Assembly (NCBI GenBank): GCA_900073065.1
Contig: FJOG01000040.1
Span: forward strand, 288,822-352,821
Length of the DNA stretch: 64,000 nt
From: Phialocephala subalpina
Lineage: Eukaryota; Ascomycota; Leotiomycetes; Helotiales; Mollisiaceae
Direction: 5' to 3'
Part shown: positions 11,025-21,227 of the stretch, in pieces
Position numbering within the stretch: position 1 is the stretch's first letter
Layout of the letters: every line of letters starts with the position of its first letter
Notes under the pieces: model-generated
What the model saw: the letters and a program-made list of their open reading frames with translations, nothing else
Databases searched by the model: none
Told to the model about the DNA's origin: nothing
Program-made: the position numbers and the translations under genes

Positions 11025-13306
11025 ATGACAAAGGTCGCAATGCCTTTCTCCTTACCTGTCTTTGGCTCCAAAATCCTTGAGAATATCAAGCCTTCCAAAG
11101 AGAAGGCAGCAATTGCAGACGAAACCCGCATCGAGATCCCAAGGGCACCCGCAAAGAAAAAGGAGCCGGAGAAGCGCTTCTCCCTACCTGTCGTGGTCCC
11201 TAAACTGGTCGAAAGAGTCAAGACTTTCAAGGATGCTGGAACTGCCAAGGGCAAGGAAATCGATCCTAATAATGAGAAGAATAGAGAGGCCAACACTTTC
11301 GACTACATCGTGATAGGAGGCGGGACCGCTGGTCTCGCGATTGCGACCCGTCTTGCAGAGGACCCCGCTGTCAGTGTGGCTGTGATCGAAGCAGGCAGGA
11401 AATGGGATCCTTTCTCTACGGTTGTGCAGTCGATCCCTGGCGCAGATGTCTTGTTCGTGGGGGCGAAAGAGAAGATGCCTATCATCGACTGGGGATTCAA
11501 GACTGAGCCTGATCAAGCTTCTGGGCACCAGAGCAGAGCGTATGCAAGGGGCAAGTGTCTTGGTGGCAGGTGAGTTTTGTTGCTACATGAACTCAGAAGA
11601 TAAGAGGCTGATCAATCAGTTCGGTGCGAAATTTTATGATTTATCAAAGACCAACTGTTCAGACACTCAACAAGTGGGCAGATGAAGTTGGAGATCAAAA
11701 TTGGGTATGATCATCCCCAATCCTTCCTCGAACCATGCTCATTGATCATAGGCGTTTGACAACTTCCTCCCATACTACAAGAAGAGCGTGGAATTCACAC
11801 CTCCAGGCCCCTCTCGTGACGGCAACACGTTGTACGCCCCAACAGCCTTCGACGGCAAAGCAGGACCTCTCAATGTCTCCTACCCAAGCTTCCCACAGCC
11901 ATTCTCGGAGTACATGAAAAGCGCATTACACGAGATCGGGATCCCGACAGCTACAGACTTCAACAGCGGCGCCTTGAATGGCTCTCAATACTGCAGCACT
12001 ACTATGCACGGCAAAACCGAGAAGCGAGAGTCTTCGGCAACCTCTTTCCTGAAATCTGCTTTGGGCAGTGGAAGGACGAATCTTCATGTTTTCACCTCTA
12101 CTCTGGCAAAAAGGATACTATTTGATCACGACAAAAGGGCCAAATTTGTCATTGTCGAATACAGTGGTGAAGAGCGGGCGTTGACTGTGGGGAAGGAGGT
12201 CATCGTGTCAGCCGGCGCATTTCAATCGCCTCAACTTCTCATGGTGTCGGGTATTGGTCCTGCGAAGCATCTACAGGAATTCAATATTCCGGTGGTAGCA
12301 GATCGACCTGGAGTGGGGCAGAACCTGCAAGATCACATTTTCTTTGGTCCTTCGTATCGGGTCAATATCAAGACTCTGACGAAACTTGCAAATGTACGTC
12401 AACTAAAACTTTCCAACCACGTTTACAATGTCTGACATGATTTCAGAATCCACTCCACCTAATCAAGAACCTCCTCCAATACTGGATCAAACATACGGGG
12501 CCATTCACCAACAATGTCGCAGACTTCCTCGCATGGGAGAAGATCCCGCCTCAACTCCGCCCAACACTTGGAGAGAAAGCCATCGATGAGCTCTCACAGT
12601 TTCCTCCCGACTGGCCGGAGGTCGAATACCTCTCCGGAGCAGGCTACGTGGGAGATTGGTCCGGTCTTCTCTTCAAACGTACCTTCCCCTCCCTACCCCA
12701 AAACACTCTCCCACTAACACCCAACCCCAGAACCCAGAGACGGCCACCAATACGCAACAATCTTGGGTGCTCTCGTCGCCCCCCTCTCCCGCGGAACCGT
12801 AACCCTCCAATCAAACATAACAAAAACCCTCCCTCTCATCTCCCCCGGCTACCTCACCTCCCCCACCGACCAAGCCGTCGCCATCGCAGCCTACAAACGT
12901 ATCCGTCAAGCTTTCTCCACTCCCTCTCTCTCCGCCATAACCGTTTCCTCCCCCGAACATCCTACAGGAGAAGTATATCCTGGGAAAGAAGTGGAAACGG
13001 ATGAGCAGATTTTGGAAGCGATTAAGGGGAGTTTGCACACGGTTTGGCATGCGAGTTGTACTTGTAAGATGGGGAAGGAAACAGATGAGATGGCGGTGTT
13101 GGATGGGAGGTGTAGGGTTAGGGGTGTGCAAGGTGTGAGGGTTGTGGACGCTAGTAGTTTTCCGTTTTTGCCGCCGGGGCATCCGCAGAGTACTGTTTGT
13201 GAGTGCATTCGTTACTTTCTTTGACTGGAAGATCGTAATTAGCTGACATTGAGATACAGATGCACTTGCTGAGAGGGTTGCGGATTTCATCAAGGCTGGT
13301 GAGTAA
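11025..13306 (+). CDS. GMC family FAD oxidoreductase with duplicated N-terminal motif
   Basis: A glucose-methanol-choline oxidoreductase, that is, an FAD alcohol oxidase or dehydrogenase (aryl-alcohol oxidase/choline dehydrogenase-like). Six exons (11025-11569, 11620-11704, 11752-12393, 12447-12678, 12731-13198, 13260-13306) join in frame to 672 residues. The FAD fold starts near residue 90 (FDYIVIGGGTAGLAIATRL), followed by RAYARGKCLGGSS, the GMC-2 like AGAFQSPQLLMVSGIGP, and the active-site pair in WHASCTCKMG and PPGHPQSTVYALAERVAD. No secretion signal is visible. Before the FAD fold lies an unusual 90-residue Lys-rich extension in which a motif of the form FSLPV-x3-K-[IL]-x-E-x-[IV]-K occurs twice. 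The substrate is unknown. Confidence 0.9.
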
Positions 13307-13441
13307 GGAGCACGTTGAAGTTGGGAAGGCGAGGGAGTTGCGTCTTGTGTATTGCTATTGTCGAAGTGTTTTGATACCAATTTAAGACCAGTATACGAGG
13401 TCTTGATTCCGTGAATTATAGGTGTGGACATTCTATGAAGC

Positions 13442-13830
13442 ATGGCCTTCAACGGAACTGACTCTTTGCCGATGCTGGTGAAGGCTATAGCCTCTGAATC
13501 CAGGAGTTGGCGACCTGGAAATCCATGTCCGACATTGTCCCAAGTCTCCTGGTACTTCCATCCTGCCTTCTCTGGAGCACGCCTATGAGACTCTTCTTGA
13601 CCCTGCTGCCAAAATGTCCCGACCAGTTTGGGATACTCTGGATAGCTTCATGTGCCCGAAGAAGTCTAATGTTGACTCGAACGATTTCAAATCTCACGCT
13701 TTGGTTTCTTTCGTCGGCATCTTGTCTGATCTGCATGATGACCCTGCTCTTTGTGTTCGTGGAGGCCGCCGTCTTCTACAGGCCATTGTTCCCAACCTCT
13801 CAATTATCAGCCACCCCCACGAATCTAAAA
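13442..13830 (+). pseudogene. Possible decayed small gene, family not recognised
   Basis: Protein-like sequence begins at ATG 13442 (MAFNGTDSLPMLVKAIASES) and, after a shift of one frame near 13540, continues as SILPSLEHAYETLLDPAAKM, then SHALVSFVGILSDLHDDP, then IVPNLSIISHPHES to about 13830. The two frames have balanced composition and read like one protein, but no GT-AG intron joins them. The 3' part runs antisense over the end of the next gene. It may be a gene relic with a one-base indel; no family is recognised and a chance open frame cannot be excluded. Confidence 0.3.
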
Positions 13831-14765
13831 GTGCATCCCGGAATTTCTCGGTAGCCAACTTGGATGACACATCTGACGACTTCATACTTACTCGTCTCAT
13901 ACGACCTCAACGCGTCTTCGTGCTCTCTAGTTTCCACTTCGTACGCTTTTCCCTCAACAACATCCTCCTCACACCCATCAACCAAAGCCCTATACTTCCC
14001 CGCCCAAGTCCTCAACACTCCTCCTCTCACACTAGCAGGCCACAACATCGGCTCCCCCCTCAACCCCAAATGTCTCATCAAAACCTCAGGATCCGCAAGT
14101 GTACCATAGAAGAAATACCATACCGGGTATTCATCTTGTTTTGGCAAAAACTCGTCGTCGAGAGTTGATGGTCGATGTTGTGGGAGTGTGGTGTCTAGGC
14201 TAAGAGTTGGGTATCTAGATGTGCTTGATAGATTTTTTGCAGCAGGCTCAGCGAGACGAACGATTGTGGGTTTGAAAGCTGTGTTTGCGAGTTTGGAGAT
14301 GAGAGCATCTTTGATGGTAGCATTGAGGATGCAGAATTGTGCAACCCCATCGTCCCCGATGCCCCGCATCACATCGACTACCTTGTCGGGTCCTGAAAGT
14401 TCTTGGATGAGTTCAGGAGTGACGGGTCCTTCGACCTTAACCAAATATCGGCCATTGCCGACTGCTTTGGTTTGGTTCTTGGAAGCGATGACTGGCTGCC
14501 GTCCTCGTGATAGCTCGTGTTCATATGCTTCGCGATCGTAGCCTTGAGACTCGAGCTTGGTACGGACCATGGCCCAGTGCTCGTCTGTGATGCGCTTTCG
14601 GGAGATGTCGCTGCGATGTATTTCAATCTTATCGACAGCATCGGAGTAAGAATATCCGAACAGAGTCTGCCAGCGGTGAATCGTCTCTTCTGATGGGGCG
14701 TCGGTTTCGGCGGGCTCCTCGGCGACGTTGAGGGCCATCTTTTCGAGCTCTTCGAATAAGTCCAT
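13800..14765 (-). CDS. Gamma-glutamylcyclotransferase/AIG2-like protein
   Basis: This single-exon gene encodes 321 residues. The C-terminal part is a GGCT/AIG2-like fold: YFFYGTLADPEVLMRHLGL (217 onward) is the diagnostic substrate-loop motif Y-G-T-L, followed by GKYRALVDGCEEDVVEGKAY and EHEDALRSYETSKYEVVR, which supply the conserved acidic residue and tyrosine region. Such proteins cyclise gamma-glutamyl groups or remain of unknown activity in fungi. The first 200 residues are a helical, charged extension without a recognised domain. The start ATG at 14765 leads directly into MDLFEELEKMALNVAEE. The gene is convergent with the GMC oxidoreductase and head-away from the permease. Confidence 0.85.
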   Translation of the reverse strand: MDLFEELEKMALNVAEEPAETDAPSEETIHRWQTLFGYSYSDAVDKIEIHRSDISRKRITDEHWAMVRTKLESQGYDREAYEHELSRGRQPVIASKNQTKAVGNGRYLVKVEGPVTPELIQELSGPDKVVDVMRGIGDDGVAQFCILNATIKDALISKLANTAFKPTIVRLAEPAAKNLSSTSRYPTLSLDTTLPQHRPSTLDDEFLPKQDEYPVWYFFYGTLADPEVLMRHLGLRGEPMLWPASVRGGVLRTWAGKYRALVDGCEEDVVEGKAYEVETREHEDALRSYETSKYEVVRCVIQVGYREIPGCTFRFVGVADN

Positions 14766-14989
14766 TTTAGCTTGAGTTTTTGATTGCTGAAATGAGATCG
14801 GATAATTTGAAACGGGTGAGAGGGTGACATAAGGAATTTTGAGTTTGAGGAAGGCGCGAATGTGAGTCAGATTTTGATTTGGATTATCGCGAACACGTGA
14901 TTACTCAAGTGCCAACCACATCCTCATTCGAAGTCCCGTCGACCTGGGAATATGGCACAGTATTGTAATTGATCTAATGCTATCTGTAA

Positions 14990-16725
14990 TTAGAATATCC
15001 ATCTCAGAACGGTCTCAATCCTCCCCCTAGTACTCTTCTCCAACTCCGCCGCCCTCAAATCATCCTCCCCCACCACATAAACATCAGTCTCCAAATCCAT
15101 CTCCTCCCCACTAACCAACCTCGTCCTCTTAATAACCTTCCATCCGAGATACATAACAAGCATAATCGGTAACTCAACATAATAACTCACAAAATCGACA
15201 GCTGAAAATTTAGGACTGAATGAACTCCATCCTTGGACCAACACAATCACAATCGTCAAAACCAGCGAGACCCAGGGACCCCATGGATATGTCCAATTTC
15301 GGAATGGGAGGAGGTGTGTTTTGTTTTGTACAGCGAGAGCGCGTCGGAAACGGATTGAAGTGAGGGCTATGGCGATCCAGGCTAACTGATTCGAGACTCC
15401 GACGATGTTTTGAAGCCAAGTCCAGAGTTGTCCTGCGCCGATGAACGAGGCTCCGAAGCAGAGACCGCTGATTGCGCTCGTAGCCAACACCGCGACCCAA
15501 GGAACACGATTCCGATTCAGTTTCCCGAAGAATTTTGGCGCATGGCCATCCACTGACAGCGAGTACAGCAATCTCGTGCCAGCAAACAAAGCATGGTTTC
15601 CCGCACTGATGACAGAAGTCAAGATCACAGCGTTGATAAATGACCCAGCTGCTTTTGCACCTGCCATTTGGAAGACAAGGGTAAATGGGGAGGTGGAAGA
15701 TTTCTTGCTGGAGAGACCGGGGTAGTTGTAAGGAACGTTGAGGCCGATGATGAGGACGGAGAGGATGTAGAAGATTAGGATTCGCCAGAACACGTTTTTG
15801 ACGACTCGGGGGAGGTTTTTGGTGGGATTTTTGGTCTCGCCGGCTGTGATTGCTATTGATTCTGTTCCTCCATCTGTGGGATTATTAGCTTGGCCTTAGA
15901 TAGGGAAGGAAGAGACTTACATGCGAACGAAGCTGTTACGAAGACGGATGCGAAGCCACCGATTCCTCCGACGAAGGGGGCGTCGCCAATGTACCAGTTG
16001 TGGGCTCCGAGGTACTGATGGGAGGTGTTTCCCCCACAGTTGACGGCGATTCCTAGTAAGATGAAAGCCGTGATGGTGATGACTTTGAGCAAACTCAACC
16101 AATACTCGAGCTGCACCTTATGTCAATATCCATATCCTCGCATCAAATGGCAATGACTCACCTCTCCGTACGCTCTCACGGTAATGATGTTCGCGAAGAT
16201 CAGAAAGACCCAGAAGATCAAACTCAAGCCCCAACCAGGCATAGCAGTATTCCAGTACGCAAATACCAGTTGCAATGCCACCAGATCAGCAGCTGTTGAG
16301 ACTGCATCATTGAACCAATAATTCCATGTCAAGGCGAACCCAAACGCATCATCCACATATCTCCCTGCAAACGTGCAGAACGACCCCGCAATGGGCACAA
16401 AAGCAGCCATCTCTCCCAACGCCAACATCGTGAGAAACACAATCACCCCAACAATGAAGTATGCAATGAGCATAGATGCCGGTCCACCTGTTGCGAGTGA
16501 TTTTCCTGTTCCGAGGAAGAGACCCGTACCAATTGTCCCACCGATGGCAATCATTTGCACCTGACGTGCTGAGAGCTTTCGAGCCAGTCGGTCAGCGACG
16601 ATTGCATGTTCGCCATGGAATGCAAAAACTGGCTCCGTAGAGCGGCCTTCGAGGTCTTTGTCCTTGTCATGATCATGATCGCTGTCATGAGTCACGTGGA
16701 CCGCGTGAGGATCGTCGTCCGACAT
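14990..16725 (-). CDS. Amino-acid permease (YAT/APC superfamily)
   Basis: A plasma-membrane amino-acid/proton symporter of the fungal YAT family. Three exons (16725-16162, 16116-15921, 15873-14990) give 547 residues, the normal size, with about twelve membrane segments. The first segment has the APC signature QMIAIGGTIGTGLFLGTG, followed by ALGEMAAFVPIAGSF and TWNYWFNDAVSTAADL. The last exon carries YGGTESIAITAGETKNPTKN and SVISAGNHALFAGTRLLYSL, both conserved in YAT permeases. The cytosolic N-terminus is rich in His and Asp (DSDHDHDKDKD). The ATG at 16725 was chosen because an in-frame ATG further upstream (16767) would add only a short tail. Substrate range (general or dicarboxylic) cannot be resolved by eye. 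Confidence 0.93.
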
Positions 16726-17834
16726 GTTACACAAGGCGCGGGGTAAGAATTCTGTACGACGAACCAAACTTGATAGCTATAAATTTATGTATAAAATGTA
16801 AGAAGCAAAGGGGGCTATAACATGTTTCTATGCATGGAAGACTAGAGAGAAGAGGTGGAGATATGCGAAAAGCGGATCTTAAAAGTAGACTCAAATGAAA
16901 ATATTCTCCACACGCTCAAGGGCGCCGCTGTCAGATACAGAAACGCTTTTTTAGTTCGTATTGCGTGCTTGAAAGGTCTTTTCATTTGTGCCGTCAGCTT
17001 GACGTGATATAGAGGCTTTTGACGTTTGGCGTGACTCGGAACCGTTGTTGAAGGCGGCTTTCCCAGTCTCCTGATGAACCATCAGCTGTTGATACCAACA
17101 ACACTCGTCTTCATCTCTTCATCCATCTTTTCTAGAGATATCAGCTTTGAGAATAAAAAGAGGCCTCAAGAAGATGGTGATGGACACGAAAATCTCTAAC
17201 TTGGCGTAATCTGGTTTAGGAAGCCGCGAGGCAGTTCCCTTGTTTTGTGGTGTCAAGGTTTGCAGAATTCTTGGACCAATGTCTTAAGAATACGGTGACC
17301 AAGACTTGCGCACGTGTGGCCACTTGGAAGGAAAAACAAAGGCGCGGTTTTAAAGATGGTCCGAGCTTTCCTCTCCCAAGTACTTTGATTTTTGGTAGAG
17401 AAAATCACGTGCATGGCTCATTACTTTAAAACCGTGCCTTCGTACTGTCTTTTTGAGCATTTGTTTGAAGTTGAAGTCTTCAAGTTAGAAAACGGGAAAT
17501 TCATTAAAATATTCTCATATTCACGAGACTTTAAAAAGGGGTTATGGAGATTTGCACGTGACGCGCTCTGATGCCCAATCTTGGACGTGTCTCGATCGCG
17601 ACTTCTCTGCTTTCCACTTTGAAAACATCACGAAAGCATTGCATGCCATCAGGATGGAAATAGCCTTTTGTGCGTTCTCTTGTGCATCGAAACCCTTGAA
17701 ATTGCACAAGACCTCCAATATTCTTTGCCTGGCTTAATGACAGCGCATCGTTCTCTGGTCTTCGTGCTCTGCGTATGTCCAGTCTTTCTGCAAATCTTTT
17801 CAATTCTCGCGTCAAATACGATTCATTTTCAGAG
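16726..17834. other. Intergenic region, no intact gene
   Basis: About 1.1 kb upstream of the permease. Several CACGTG/CACGTGC sites occur (for example near 16694, 17310 and 17407). Frames are short. The right end abuts the RNase III relic, and further decayed gene sequence may begin here, but I cannot read it reliably. Confidence 0.35.
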
Positions 17835-18438
17835 GCTCCTATCTGGTTGATCACGCACCGCAGCTCTCACACGGGCGGATGCACTTGATCAAAACGGCGA
17901 CAGTCAACGCCAGCTTTCTCGCGGACATATGCCTGGACACAGTCGTAGAACAAGCTGTCAAAGATATTCGCTGCGAAGGAGAGACCAATTTGAAAGAGGT
18001 TCACGATTCAAAGGACGTCAAGATGGGCGGTTCATGCGGCATCAAAACAGCAACGTGCTGATGGCACTAAACACGTGTATTAAGCGACATAACAATCTGA
18101 TATTTGTTGAGAGTATTTTCGGCGCAATTTTGATCGACGCCCAGGGAGATTTGGAGGCTTACACCACCACAGCTGAGAAACTCGGTATATACGAGTATCT
18201 TCGGCGCATCGTCGCTGAAGACGTCAACCTCTTAAGGCTACATCCCAAAAACAAGCTTGGGGAGCTTGCTGGCAACAGTACTGTGGAGTATGAGCCGAGG
18301 GTGCACGGCATAAAGGGACGAATAGACTTGATAGCAATCTTAAACGAGCCAAAACTAGTCACTAAAGCAATACGATTCATGGAACAGACACACCTCCTTA
18401 GGCAGTATGGGAGGTGTAGTATAGCGCAAAGAGACTAA
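17835..18438 (+). pseudogene. Decayed RNase III-like gene
   Basis: Two frames together resemble a ribonuclease III domain protein of the fungal RNase III/Dicer-related type. The frame around 17840-18058 gives APQLSHGRMHLIKTATVNA and SFLADICLDTVVEQ, like the helix in which the family reads LRTATVNADFLA. Near 18020 the sense passes to another frame: RFMRHQNSNVLMALNTCIKR, then VESIFGAILIDAQGDLEA, matching the conserved second RNase III helix, then LHPKNKLGELAGNSTVEYE. The segment between RHNN and VESIFGAIL is shorter than in functional relatives, no start codon with a full catalytic signature (ERLEFLGD) is visible, and no intron joins the frames. It is best read as a truncated, frameshifted remnant. 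Confidence 0.65.
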
Positions 18439-18825
18439 GTGGAACGCTGGGGGACACTGAAGGTATGGGGATGCGATATGGCTAGTAGAAGCGGCAGCCA
18501 AAAAGCCTAACGGATTTCCAAAGACAAAGCAAAGCACTCTTATTTGCACTTATATATAGTTGTAAAAGAGCTAGACCGTTCAGTAGAAGAGGTTGCTGGT
18601 CACTTACCGGTGATAAAGTGAGGTACGCCTGCCGCATGCGGTATAGCGCACCTCGGCAACTGCGCCGAAGCTGGACCATCCGGCATAGCCGCCCTACGGT
18701 TGGTGGGTAGAACCGAGTATGAATAAATCAATCAGTAGCCAGGACACATGATGTCCCGATTCATTCGTTCAAACTCCCTTCCCGAATGCATACTGTGGTT
18801 TTTCATATCATTATACCCCTCCATC
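18439..18825. other. Spacer between RNase III relic and BTB gene
   Basis: About 390 bases with no supported gene. It contains the promoter of the BTB gene. An in-frame ATG of the BTB gene lies at 18748 and is a possible alternative start. Confidence 0.35.
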
Positions 18826-19916
18826 ATGTCATCAAGAGTTGTAATCGACCCCGACGGGGATATCGTGCTGCAACTTCACCAGGAGCAGCCCAGTGAAGGC
18901 GCTGCTGATGGCAAGACTGTGGGCAAGAAACTGGAGACCTGGGAGCTGATTGTGTCCTCTAAGGTGTTGTTTCTTGCCTCACCGGTGTTTAGGGTCATGA
19001 TCGGTGGCAGGTTCAAAGAAAGCGTCGAACTAGCCGAGAAAAAGGCATCTTCGGAGACTTATAACTTACCTCTACCGGAAGACGATGCAGATGCGACAAT
19101 CATCCTTTGCAGAATCCTTCACTTCAGCATCAATGACGTTCCCGAGAAGCCCACTACTGTTTGCTTGGAAAGGCTAGCATATCTCTGTGATAAGTACCAG
19201 TGTATCAGCGCCATGAAATATTGTGGTGGTCTCTGGCTGAGGAACTGGCTGCTGGTCTTTGACAACGAGGACCCTTCTATTGACGATCTTTGTCGACTCC
19301 TCATCTTCGCATATGTCATAGATCTCCCATATGAATTTTTGGGTATTTCATGGAAACTCTTCCTCTCTCACAAGGGCCCATTCTTGGGACCATTTACGCA
19401 GGCGGTAATACTAGTGGATCATCCTCTTCTAGATCGGAAAGTTGCCCGTACGGCTCTGGTATCTCTATGTAAAACTGCAGCTGACCTCTCACAGGAGAGA
19501 TGGATACGAAAAGGTTCCAATGCTGCAAGTCATTTCATCGAGGTATTATGGCTCCTGCGAACTGGAACTGGCAAACACCCAAGAAAAATTGTTATCGCGC
19601 TGCTCAGGCTGTCGGATGCTACTTCAACTCTCTTCAATTAGCGGCAATCCTGCCCCACGATCTCGAATTTACGGAACATAGATTCTGTGATCTCATAAGA
19701 AAGGCATCACATCTACCATACATTTCCATCTCACAGTATACCTGTTTGGCTTACAGCTGTGAATGCGGGAATGAATCCTCGTACAACTTATCCGGCAAGC
19801 TACAACAGGAGGTTGAGTTTATAAAGCAGCAACAGGGGACTTTCATTTGTCTGGATTGTTTGAAGACTGATGGGAGGTCCAAAGGTGAAGGAAACTGCCG
19901 AATTTCTCATTCTTAG
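18826..19916 (+). CDS. BTB/POZ domain protein
   Basis: A fungal BTB/POZ-fold protein; such proteins usually mediate dimerisation, sometimes as substrate adaptors of Cul3 ligases, but most fungal members are uncharacterised. The BTB-like unit begins SSRVVIDPDGDIVLQLHQE, then LIVSSKVLFLASPVFRVMIG and GRFKESVELAEKKASSETYN, followed by DADATIILCRILHFSINDVP and LERLAYLCDKYQCISAMKY, a familiar pattern. Exon 1 ends at 19447; a 47-base intron (GTACGG donor, GCTGAC branch, CTCTCACAG acceptor) leads to exon 2 from 19495. This join gives a Cys-rich tail (CLAYSCECGN, FICLDCLKTDG), typical for this family, and 347 residues in all. Without the intron the frame would end in an unrelated tail. Confidence 0.82.
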
Positions 19917-21227
19917 CTGCTCAAAGTTTTGCTTGCGTTTGGAGGATGAATGTTGTGTAATGTCTAGCTGGTGCGGGAGCGAAGAGGTAACGGTGCAGAT
20001 CATCCCCTGTTTGCTAATAATAACGCTGAAATCCAAACTTGATATTAATCTCATCGCAAGTTTATTCACGTGACCATGGAACAATTGATGCTTCCATCAC
20101 GAAGACGGTGCAGGGGCAGTTTTGTCAGATCAACTTTCAATGAATTCTTGCTATTTGGGAAATATAAGTCCACCCGTGAAAGATATCTCCCTCTTTTTCG
20201 AGGCAACGGAGAGCCATATATTCCCCCAAAATTGGATTTCGTCACAACAGCGATACAAAATGAGAAAATTAAGACGATTTCCCCCAGATCCTTTCTACGT
20301 CGCTTGACACGGTTCTGGATCTCCTCTTGTTCCATTCCAATACCTTCGGCGCCTGGACGCGTTCTCGGCTTGACTGACGCGTCAAGCTTGCGCCCTCCAT
20401 TGTCCCTCTTCGGCACCACTACCGACTTTGATTTCTGGCTGACTTGATTTCTGGCTGACTTGATTTCTGGCCGACTTGATTGCTGGCTGATGTCTCAAAC
20501 TCGGAGGTCCATTTTAGCTTGAACGCGAAGTAGAAGTTGGTCATGTGACCTTTGCTATTCTATCGCGAACACCTCGGCAGGAACAAATTCATCAAATCTA
20601 GTCCCGAGACTGTCGCTGGATAGCCTGGGTTGAGAGGCATCGTTCAATACCAATCGATCGCGGTGGCGGCAATGATGTAAGTCGAAAGTTTGATTCAGCG
20701 TCGAGATCACTTCGTGCTTGCTAACTTCGCAGACGACGATCGACTAACTTGACCATGGACGTGCCTGGTTCAGAAATCGGCGACATCTGCCTGACAAGCA
20801 CTACAATGACACCGCAGTCACGAAGAATACAATCATTACAGTCAATACGGTACTCGCGCGACAGAATCATTCTGCCGCCAAACCTCTCCACTCTACCCTT
20901 GGTCCTACGCAGTCATCGCTTCACAGAGATGAAGAGAGGTATGTCGATTTGATACCCTTCGATCGTCGATCAGCTTCCTCGTCGTCGCACAACACAACTC
21001 AAGACTGAACTGAACCGAGCAATCACGCACATACACATGGCTCTACACATTTAATCGTTCGGCTAGCACGACGCCCGAAAAAAATGGGCGCGCTGGGATT
21101 GCGCAGCACGTCGGCGATACGCCCAATCACGCGCTTTCCGCCTGATGAGGCTGCTGAGTGTGACGCATCCATCAATTAACCATCAAAACACTTTAATTGT
21201 GATACTTTCTTTCGAATTTTCACTAGC
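19917..21227. other. Intergenic region between two BTB genes
   Basis: About 1.3 kb with no supported gene. It holds a short tandem repeat (20428-20491) and short frames only. The T/A-rich bases just before 21228 look like the promoter of the next gene. Confidence 0.4.
20428..20491 (+). repeat. Four-copy 16-base tandem repeat
   Basis: Four head-to-tail units of 16 bases with consensus TTGATTTCTGGCTGAC lie at 20428, 20444, 20460 and 20476. Units 1 and 2 are identical; unit 3 has one change and unit 4 two. The unit length is not a multiple of three, and no supported gene covers it. Confidence 0.9.

Noticed and set aside
20070..20447. 125-codon frame next to the tandem repeat
   Set aside because: No recognisable fold or family; it runs into the non-coding repeat.
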